DNA of 11,443 nt, taken from the NCBI GenBank assembly GCA_030018715.1, contig JASEHN010000059.1:1-11443 (forward strand), read 5' to 3'. The notes beneath the pieces were generated by a model. It was not told where the DNA came from. It did no database searches and was given only the letters and a program-made list of their open reading frames with translations. Positions 6,185 through 11,443 of this stretch are shown one piece after another. Source of the stretch: Thermodesulfobacteriota bacterium. Lineage in GTDB: Bacteria > Desulfobacterota > SM23-61. Position 1 is the first letter of the stretch. Each line of letters starts with the position of its first letter. A program made the position numbers and the translations under genes.

Positions 6185-7055
6185 TTATTTTCTCCGCCGG
6201 AAGTAAGTTCATGACCCCCACCCTTTGCAAATATTCTTGATGGTTCTTTACTCCCGCTACGTATCGCTCCAGATAATTCTTAAAGGTTTTTTCTTCTTGG
6301 GCAGCCTGGACGTATTCCCGGAGATGGGCATCATCCAAGCCGTATAAAAGTCCGCAGGAGCAAGGATGGGCCCCCCAGGGAACTTGGACAACCACATCCA
6401 CATCAATGGCGGGAAGAAAGGTGTCGTTTGGCGCGTCTCGCATCGTGAGCTCTTTATCCGTTAGCTCCTCGGCAGTAACCACTGCCCGCCGGGCAGCCCG
6501 GGCCATCATCAGGTCGTCCCGCAGTCCCGGGGTTATGGAATTGCCGAAGCGGTCAGCCTTGAGGGCATGAAAAACAGCCACATCAGGGCGGATCGGCTGG
6601 GCTGCCACTACCTTTTCCATAGGGTGAAAAGGGTCGGCAATTACCTTAAGGTCCGGACGATTTTTCAAAATATCCGTCCCCATAAGCCCGCGGACGGCCA
6701 CAAAGGGAAGGCCCATGGATCCAGCCTGGACCATGGAATACATAACCCCTCAGGTGCTATCCTTCATCTTTAAGCTACCGCAACGTAGGGCCCTCTGAAA
6801 GTTAGGGGCCTGACCATATCCACCCAGAGAGCAGTAACAGGTCTCATATTCCGCCACAGCTCCCGCTCCGATGAGGAAGTCCACATTCAAACCCCCTCCC
6901 GGCAGGGTGGCCACTCGCAGATTTCTCCGGCCAATCCGCGAAAGCTCCCGCAGAAAGGCCATGGGGGCATTTTCCATGTAGGAGGTAAGTCCCAGCAGGT
7001 CCCCGTCTTTGACCAAACGGGCAGCTTCTTCAAGAAATGCGATTTTTTCTTTCAT
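6177..7055 (-). CDS. CoA-transferase family I protein, alpha subunit (GctA/IpdA-like), with in-frame UGA at codon 102
   Basis: Read through, this is a 292-codon frame of normal subunit length. Family features run across the whole frame: AARLVKDGDLLGLTSY at the N-terminus, TLPGGGLNVDFLIGAGAV (about 51-68), PNFQRALRCGSLKMKDST just before the UGA, and GLPFVAVRGLMGTDIL just after. ADPFHPMEKVVAAQPIRPDVAVFHALKADRFGN and VQVPWGAHPCSC follow, as in glutaconate CoA-transferase alpha. The UGA (6752-6750) is the only interruption, and the frame does not shift. Other genes here use TGA as stop, so an altered code is unlikely. It may be a pseudogene, a base error, or recoded UGA; re-initiation at the ATG at 6743 lacks a good ribosome site. 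AGAGG lies 5 nt before the ATG at 7055. Confidence 0.75.
6713..6736 (-). other. Perfect stem-loop just downstream of the in-frame UGA
   Basis: In minus-strand reading, CCATGGTCCA (6736-6727) and TGGA plus CCATGG (6723-6720 and 6718-6713) form ten base pairs with one bulged T (6719) and a GGC loop (6726-6724). The stem starts 13 nt after the UGA, and the loop is 23 nt from it. A stem with a G at the start of a small loop, at about that distance, is the general shape of bacterial SECIS elements. The coded residues S-M-V-Q-A-G-S-M are also plausible protein, so it may be chance. Confidence 0.35.
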
Positions 7056-7096
7056 GCCAACCTCTTTTCATTCCAAGGAGCTTAAAACCTTATTAA

Positions 7097-7125
7097 TTCC
7101 TATCCTCTAATCTTTTTAATGTCAA
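7097..7125 (-). promoter_or_regulatory. Candidate promoter of the CoA-transferase-like operon
   Basis: In minus-strand reading there is a perfect -35 TTGACA (7125-7120), a 17-bp spacer and TAGGAA (7102-7097) as a poor -10. The start codon is at 7055. Confidence 0.4.
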
Positions 7126-7187
7126 GCCCCAAAAGCGAAAGGTAAAGTTTTCGGGTTACGGGTTTCACGTTTGGGCCTTGAAATACC

Positions 7188-7217
7188 TTAACCTCGCAGC
7201 GGAAATTCTGTTATAAT
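7188..7217 (+). promoter_or_regulatory. Candidate promoter of the AhpD-like gene
   Basis: A perfect -10 TATAAT (7212-7217) lies 41 bases before the start codon. The best -35 is TTAACC (7188-7193) at an 18-bp spacer, a weak match. The site shares the 200-bp divergent region with the minus-strand promoter. Confidence 0.45.
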
Positions 7218-7257
7218 CGGGGCACTTACTTTTTTAAAATGAAGAAAGGAGCCTGAC

Positions 7258-7593
7258 ATGAGCGAATATTTTTATGCCCTTGACGCCCGCAAACATTATA
7301 AAGACCTGATGGAAGCCCAGAAGGATATGTTCCAGGCTTTCCTAAACTTCAATAAGGAGATTTTTGAGAAGGAGAGCGCTCTTTCCAGAAAAATAAAGGA
7401 GCTCATCGCCATTGCTGTTGCTCATACAACGCAATGCCCATATTGTATCGAGGGCCACGTAAAAGCTGCGAAAAAGGCGGGCGCCACAAACCAGGAGATC
7501 GCTGAAGCCATTTTCATAGCGGCCGCCCTGAGGGCCGGGGGCGCTTTTGCCCACTCGACCATCGCCATGGGCGCGCTGAAAGAGGTTCCTTGA
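7258..7593 (+). CDS. AhpD/carboxymuconolactone decarboxylase-like CxxC protein
   Basis: This 111-residue all-helical protein has the core LSRKIKELIAIAVAHTTQCPYCIEGHVKAAKKAGAT. It contains the AhpD-type redox motif C60-P-Y-C63 and His67 of the relay, followed by EIAEAIFIAAALRAGGAFAHS. AhpD-like proteins are peroxidase partners or stand-alone peroxidases that use the cysteine pair; CMD members without the cysteines are decarboxylases. The intact CxxC...H favours a redox role here, acting in the cytosol. GAAAGGAG lies 6 nt before the ATG. It is divergent from the CoA-transferase-like genes and is probably transcribed from the TATAAT site at 7212-7217. Confidence 0.85.
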   Translation: MSEYFYALDARKHYKDLMEAQKDMFQAFLNFNKEIFEKESALSRKIKELIAIAVAHTTQCPYCIEGHVKAAKKAGATNQEIAEAIFIAAALRAGGAFAHSTIAMGALKEVP

Positions 7594-7618
7594 CAAACTC
7601 TTTTCGATCCGTTACAAA
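7590..7618 (+). promoter_or_regulatory. Candidate promoter of the pcnB operon
   Basis: A perfect TTGACA (7590-7595) overlaps the stop codon of the AhpD-like gene. After 17 bases comes TACAAA (7613-7618, 4 of 6 to TATAAT). The start codon is at 7673. Confidence 0.5.
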
Positions 7619-7672
7619 CATTAAAAGGAGAAAAATCTTTCCAGTAATCAATTATGGCCAAGCCTAATCGTA

Positions 7673-8980
7673 ATGGATGAGCAACCCATTCCCCGCATCC
7701 TGCCCCGGAAGGAGCATACCCTTTCCCGCAGGTCCATCGACTCGGATGCCCTGAAAATCCTCTACCGGCTGCAAGACCATGGTTTTTTGGCCTATCTAGT
7801 CGGAGGATGTGTGCGGGATCTTCTGTTAGGAAAATCCCCCAAGGACTTTGACGTGGCCACGGACGCCCACCCTCAGCAAGTTCGGGAACTCTTCCGCAAT
7901 TCCCGGTTGATCGGACGGCGATTCCGCCTGGCCCACATCTATTTCAAAGGGGGGAAATACATCGAAGTCTCCACCTTTCGCCGGCGGTCAGAGTTTGAAG
8001 AAACCAAGGAAGAAAACCGCACCCATTCCGAAAACACTTTCGGCACGCCGGCAGAAGATGCTTTTCGCCGGGATATTACCATCAACGGTATTTTCTACAA
8101 TATTGCCGATTTTTCTTTGGTGGATTATGTGGGAGGGCTGGAGGATTTGCGCCAGGGAATAATCCGCTGTATAGGGGACCCGGAGGAAAAATTCGTCACT
8201 GACCCGGTGCGCATGATCCGGGTGATCCGGCACGCTGCCCGCACGGGTTTTACCATCGAAGAAAAAACCTACCGGTCTTTACTCACCCACGCCGAAAAGC
8301 TTAAGCAATGTTCGCCGGCCCGGGTGCGGGATGAATTTCTGCGGGAGCTTCGGGACGGATCAGCCGAAGAATCTATGAAGATGATGATGAAGAGCGGCAT
8401 GCTCTTTGCGCTCTTTCCCCTCTTCGCCCAACCACTGGCCGCAGCTCAGCAAAAAGAGTTTTTTTTCAAAATCATCACGGTCATCGATGACCTTTGTTTG
8501 CCGGGGAAAACTCCAGCGGAGGATTTTTGCCTGGCCCTCTTCATCTTGCCCTGCCTGGAATTCTATTGTCTCCCGGACAGTTTCCCTCCTGGCCGCAGGG
8601 GGCAGGCCCTCTTTCAGCAAAGGGTCAGGGAGTGGGTCGCCGAGACCCTGGAGCCCCTGCATTTCACCCGGCAGGCCAAGGAAGCAATCATTCACCTCCT
8701 TGGCTCCCAGAAAATATTTCGTGAATTTTTGCCAGAACGACGGCTTCCATTGCGCTTTTTGCGCCAACCTTATTTCCCCCAGGCCCTCCATCTTTTTGAG
8801 ATTGAAGCCCGGGCCAGAGGGGAAAACTTGACAGGGCTTTCCTGGCAAACCGGAGAAAGGGCCTCCCCGTGGAAGAGAAGAAAAAAGAGGTACCGTCGAA
8901 AGAAAAAGAGGTCCTTCTCTCCCGACCAGAAGCCAAAAGAAAATCAAGGGGAGGCCTTCTTAGAGAAATCCGACCTATGA
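7673..8980 (+). CDS. pcnB: Poly(A) polymerase / tRNA nucleotidyltransferase family protein, PcnB type
   Basis: This 435-residue enzyme would add nucleotides, most likely A tails, to RNA 3' ends, marking them for decay. The nucleotidyltransferase head has LVGGCVRDLLLG (42-53), the catalytic DFD (58-60) and RRD (132-134) followed by ITINGIFYN. IPRILPRKEH near the start and NSRLIGRRFRLAHIYF (76-91) are typical of PcnB rather than CCA-adding enzymes. DPVRMIRVIRHAARTGF starts the helical RNA-binding part. The C-terminus is a very basic tail (KRRKKRYRRKKKR, about 399-411), also PcnB-like. There is no strong ribosome site at the ATG; AAAAGGAG at 7623-7630 is too far, and no other start codon exists in frame after the stop at 7622. 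It heads a probable operon and overlaps the next gene by ATGA. Confidence 0.88.
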   Translation: MDEQPIPRILPRKEHTLSRRSIDSDALKILYRLQDHGFLAYLVGGCVRDLLLGKSPKDFDVATDAHPQQVRELFRNSRLIGRRFRLAHIYFKGGKYIEVSTFRRRSEFEETKEENRTHSENTFGTPAEDAFRRDITINGIFYNIADFSLVDYVGGLEDLRQGIIRCIGDPEEKFVTDPVRMIRVIRHAARTGFTIEEKTYRSLLTHAEKLKQCSPARVRDEFLRELRDGSAEESMKMMMKSGMLFALFPLFAQPLAAAQQKEFFFKIITVIDDLCLPGKTPAEDFCLALFILPCLEFYCLPDSFPPGRRGQALFQQRVREWVAETLEPLHFTRQAKEAIIHLLGSQKIFREFLPERRLPLRFLRQPYFPQALHLFEIEARARGENLTGLSWQTGERASPWKRRKKRYRRKKKRSFSPDQKPKENQGEAFLEKSDL

Positions 8981-10254
8981 AAGAGCGGATTCACTGGGCC
9001 TGGATCATCCTGGCTACCTCCTTTGCTACCGTCTTCACGGCTTACAGCATCCGCTTGAGTTACGGCATCCTCTTGCCGGAAATGATCGTATCCCTGAAGA
9101 TCACCAAAACCCAGGCCGGGTTCATTGCCAGCTCTTTTTACCTGACCTATATAATTTTTTCTCCCCTCCTCGGTTTTTTAATCGACCGGTTCGATGCCCG
9201 CAAGATTCTCGTCCTTTTCTGCTCCATCCAGGCCGGCGGCACATTCCTGATGGGGAAACCCCAATCCCTCCTTGAGGCCTGCCTCTTCTTCGCCATCGTG
9301 GGTGTGGGCTCTTCGGCCATGTGGACGCCGGTGGTCACGCTGGTGCAGCGCTGGTTCGGAGTCAAGCGACGGGGGACAGTCCTGGGCCTTCTTTCCATCA
9401 GCTACGCGATCGGCTATGGGATCATGGGGTTGGCCCTCCCTCCCCTGGTGGAGCGTTACGACTGGCGGACCTGCTGGTTGATCCTCTCGGGGCTGGCCTT
9501 CGCTCTGGTACCCTTGAACGGGTTTCTTATGAGGACAAAACCTCAGGACATGAACCTCAAACCCTGGGGCAGTGAATCTGACCTTGTTCAGGAAAACCCT
9601 TCCATCAAGCCTTCAAAGGGGGTTTCCTACCGTGAACTACTTAAGCTGCCAAGCCTCTGGCTGGCAGGAATCGCTTATTTCTTCATTGGATTTACGGCCT
9701 ACATCACTAACCTGTTCATCGTGACCTATGGGACCATGGAATTGAGGTACCCCTTTGCCCAGGCTGCCAGGTTAGCCAGCGCTATCGCTTTTAGCGGCAT
9801 TGTTGGCGCCCTCTTCATTCCCATCCTCTCCGATTACCTGGGACGAAAAAAATGCCTGATTCTGATTCACGCCTTTATGTCTGGCAGCATTCTTCTGATT
9901 ATCTGGGCGGGAGACCACTGGCCAAGTTTATTCCTTACGGTTTGTCTCTTCGGAGTTTTTTACGCTGCGGCCTGGCCGATGTATGCCGCCGCAGCCGCAG
10001 ATTTTTTTCCCCGGGAAGCTACCGGGACCGTTCTGGGCTTCTGGACCATCTTTTATGGCCTGGCTCTCATCCTGGCTCCCACCCTGGGGGGATATGTTGC
10101 CGACCTCACGGGCACCTTTATCTGGCCTTTCTTCATAGCGGCGGCTGCCGGGTTCCTGGGAGCGGCCTTTTTTTCCGGGGTGAAAAAATATGACGAACCC
10201 TTCCCAGAGAAAAGCAACAAAAAAGTTGCCTCCAAGAATATTTCTATGCTATAA
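8977..10254 (+). CDS. Major facilitator superfamily transporter, oxalate/formate-antiporter-like
   Basis: This inner-membrane carrier has 425 residues and about 12 hydrophobic segments. The loop motif A appears as GFLIDRFDARK (66-76), and a weaker second-half version is LSDYLGRKKCLI. Segments rich in glycine (FAIVGVGSSAMWTPVVTLV, GLLSISYAIGYGIMG) are typical of MFS and of the OFA-type subgroup of small organic-acid carriers. The substrate is not readable from sequence. I chose the ATG at 8977 because it overlaps the pcnB stop as ATGA (coupled translation) and begins just before the first membrane helix. The upstream ATG at 8869 would add 36 charged residues over pcnB and looks spurious. The cargo may relate to the neighbouring ferredoxin gene, but this is a guess. 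Confidence 0.85.
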   Translation: MKERIHWAWIILATSFATVFTAYSIRLSYGILLPEMIVSLKITKTQAGFIASSFYLTYIIFSPLLGFLIDRFDARKILVLFCSIQAGGTFLMGKPQSLLEACLFFAIVGVGSSAMWTPVVTLVQRWFGVKRRGTVLGLLSISYAIGYGIMGLALPPLVERYDWRTCWLILSGLAFALVPLNGFLMRTKPQDMNLKPWGSESDLVQENPSIKPSKGVSYRELLKLPSLWLAGIAYFFIGFTAYITNLFIVTYGTMELRYPFAQAARLASAIAFSGIVGALFIPILSDYLGRKKCLILIHAFMSGSILLIIWAGDHWPSLFLTVCLFGVFYAAAWPMYAAAAADFFPREATGTVLGFWTIFYGLALILAPTLGGYVADLTGTFIWPFFIAAAAGFLGAAFFSGVKKYDEPFPEKSNKKVASKNISML

Positions 10255-10271
10255 AAACCGGGGAGGATGAT

Positions 10272-10847
10272 ATGAGCAAAAAACGCTTAGCGATGTTGAT
10301 TGACCTCCGCCGATGCATCGGCTGCCATACCTGTTCGCTTTCCTGCAAGGCGGAACATGAAGTTCCCCTGGGTTGTCACCGCACGTGGGTGAAGCAGGTC
10401 GAGAAGGGCCGTTATCCTTATGTGCGCAAAGCTTTCCTGCCCATTGTCTGCAATCAATGTGAAAGGCCCATTTGTTGTACCGTTTGCCCCGTGAAGGCCA
10501 CCTACCAGCGTCCGGAAGATGGCATTGTCGTGATCAACCCCCACCGTTGTATCGGTTGCCGCTACTGCATGGCCGCCTGCCCTTACAATGTTCGCTTTGT
10601 CAGCCCCCGTTATAACATTGTGGAGAAATGTGATTTTTGTCAAAGGCGCATTGACACCGGGCTTTTACCCGCATGCGTAGAGGCCTGCCCCACAAAGGCC
10701 ATAATGTTTGGGGACCTCCATGATGCGCAGGGGGAATTTGTCCGGCTTCTGGCCACCTCGCCAGTCCAAACCGTGAAACCCGAGATGGGAACCTATCCCC
10801 AGACATTTTACATAGATCTGGACGTTGACGCCGTCGGGGCCAAATGA
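10272..10847 (+). CDS. Four-cluster [4Fe-4S] ferredoxin subunit (DmsB/NrfC/HybA-like)
   Basis: This 191-residue electron-transfer subunit has all 16 ligand cysteines in four groups: C15/18/21/25, C60/63/68/72, C93/96/99/103 and C120/123/135/139. The first and last groups share clusters in the usual crossed way. Extra cysteines sit at 35 and 69. VCNQCERPICCTVCPVKAT and CIGCRYCMAACPYNVRF are hallmarks of the family that links a molybdopterin oxidoreductase to a membrane quinone subunit. No catalytic or membrane subunit lies in the window, so the partner is unknown; it may lie downstream. There is no Tat signal, which is common for B subunits that travel with a partner. GGGGAGG lies before the ATG, 17 nt after the MFS stop. 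Confidence 0.92.
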   Translation: MSKKRLAMLIDLRRCIGCHTCSLSCKAEHEVPLGCHRTWVKQVEKGRYPYVRKAFLPIVCNQCERPICCTVCPVKATYQRPEDGIVVINPHRCIGCRYCMAACPYNVRFVSPRYNIVEKCDFCQRRIDTGLLPACVEACPTKAIMFGDLHDAQGEFVRLLATSPVQTVKPEMGTYPQTFYIDLDVDAVGAK

Positions 10848-11089
10848 ATCGGATGAAAGCGCATAAACCCACGAAGGCCAATGCTTCGAAGAAGCGCCAG
10901 GCCTCTTATGAGCAATTTGAGGCCAGCGCCCTCTTTTGCCCCAGATGCCGCCAGGCCGTGCCCGTGCGCAAACGCCTGCTGCTGATTCTGCCGGATGGGG
11001 ATAAGCACGAATACCTCTGCGCTTATTGCTCTCATTCTCTGGGGACCAAAATGGAATATGAGGAAAGGGAAGTCCGCCTCCTGGTCTAA
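10844..11089 (+). CDS. Small zinc-ribbon protein of unknown function
   Basis: The protein has 81 residues. A basic N-terminus (MNRMKAHKPTKANASKKRQ) is followed by a two-knuckle ribbon, C32-P-R-C35 and C59-A-Y-C62, with a hydrophobic/basic strand between and LGTKMEYEEREVRLLV at the end. The start overlaps the ferredoxin stop as ATGA; an in-frame ATG at 10853 is an alternative. Likely cytoplasmic, with no signal peptide. The overlap suggests it works with the ferredoxin subunit, perhaps in assembly, but I cannot name a function. Confidence 0.75.
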   Translation: MNRMKAHKPTKANASKKRQASYEQFEASALFCPRCRQAVPVRKRLLLILPDGDKHEYLCAYCSHSLGTKMEYEEREVRLLV

Positions 11090-11174
11090 ATTTTTTTCTC
11101 CCGCCTATTTTTCATCAATCGCCCCTGACCATTCACCACCGGGCACGCTGAGGGTTCCAAGGAAGGAAGATGGC

Positions 11175-11295
11175 CTCGTAAAAAGTCGTCACTCCGGTGA
11201 AAACCGGAGTCCAGAGGTTTGATAACTTCTTGAAATAACTGGATTCCGGCTTTCGCCGGAATGACGGGGAAAGGGGCTTTCGGACTTTTTACGAG
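11175..11295. repeat. 121-bp palindromic element (MITE-like) with 13-bp terminal inverted repeats
   Basis: The ends are perfect inverted repeats, CTCGTAAAAAGTC (11175-11187) and GACTTTTTACGAG (11283-11295). Inside are two hairpins with 8-bp perfect stems: 11191-11210 (GAAA loop) and 11243-11262 (TTTC loop, GAAA on the other strand). The two 28-bp units holding them (11187-11214 and 11239-11266) are inverted copies differing at four places, all paired changes. It encodes no protein. It lies between the zinc-ribbon gene and the next gene, within 328 bases otherwise without a gene, and might act as a terminator. Confidence 0.8.
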
Positions 11296-11417
11296 TTCAT
11301 CAAGAAAAACACACAAGCACAATTCTTTATTAATTATTTTCCCAAATGGTCTAAAATATAAAAACGCTTTCGAACAGAAAACCGGCCAGAAAAACCCGGA
11401 AAAGGAAAGGAGGATTT

Positions 11418-11443
11418 ATGCGCAAGAAATTTATCGTTGGCCT
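11418..11443 (+). CDS. Start of a gene cut by the window edge
   Basis: A strong ribosome site AAAGGAGG (11406-11413) lies 4 nt before an ATG. The first residues are MRKKFIVG. A basic start followed by hydrophobic residues could be a signal peptide, but the product cannot be named. A TATAAA-like box lies at 11357-11362 without a clear -35. Confidence 0.6.

Noticed and set aside
8869..8976. N-terminal extension of the MFS carrier
   Set aside because: It would add 36 charged residues over pcnB; the ATG at 8977 with the ATGA overlap fits better.
11086..11322. Minus-strand ORF of 78 codons
   Set aside because: It lies on the palindromic repeat and reflects its sequence, not a gene.
1..11443. CRISPR arrays, tRNA and rRNA genes
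   Set aside because: I saw no regularly spaced repeats and no cloverleaf-like or rRNA-like sequence on either strand.

Overview
The window reads like chromosomal DNA of an anaerobic Gram-negative bacterium. My best guess is Desulfobacterota (the former Deltaproteobacteria; Syntrophobacterales- or Desulfobacterales-like). This is inferred from the style of several genes: a class I CoA-transferase-family pair, a four-cluster ferredoxin subunit, an oxalate/formate-type MFS carrier, a PcnB-type polymerase, and a dispersed palindromic repeat of a kind common in such genomes. No rRNA, tRNA or other taxonomic marker is present, so the assignment is tentative.

Left part (1-5440) is gene-poor and looks like accessory or decaying DNA. 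A membrane-anchored LysM protein (313-882, +) is followed by about 630 bases without a gene. Then comes what looks like a single integron-type gene cassette on the minus strand (about 1873 down to 1416). It carries one small ORF with a dimeric alpha/beta-barrel (ABM-like) look and a 76-nt attC-like site. The bases at the cassette start are the exact complement of the R'' box of its own attC, as expected of a circularisable cassette. Upstream on the same strand is a secreted proline-rich protein with three 16-residue NPxTG repeats and a good promoter. Then follow a truncated SAM methyltransferase, a protein-L-isoaspartate methyltransferase, a gap, a hicB-hicA toxin-antitoxin pair, a remnant of a tyrosine recombinase (5088-5279, +) and a REP-like nested palindrome.

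Central part (5441-7055, minus): two overlapping genes for the alpha and beta subunits of a class I CoA-transferase/IpdAB-like enzyme. The alpha gene is full length but has an in-frame UGA at codon 102. By an alignment from memory, this falls at the position of the catalytic glutamate of IpdA. A perfect stem with a GGC loop starts 13 nt after the UGA. The beta subunit seems to lack the classical catalytic glutamate. This is the most interesting locus here: either a broken gene or sequencing error, or a candidate for UGA recoding.

Right part (7056-11443, plus) is denser and conventional. A divergent promoter region is followed by an AhpD/carboxymuconolactone decarboxylase-like CxxC protein. 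A probable operon with its own promoter then runs pcnB - MFS carrier - 4x[4Fe-4S] ferredoxin - small zinc-ribbon protein, with two ATGA stop/start overlaps. A 121-bp element with 13-bp perfect terminal inverted repeats and two tetraloop hairpins follows, and the window ends at the start of another gene with a strong Shine-Dalgarno sequence.
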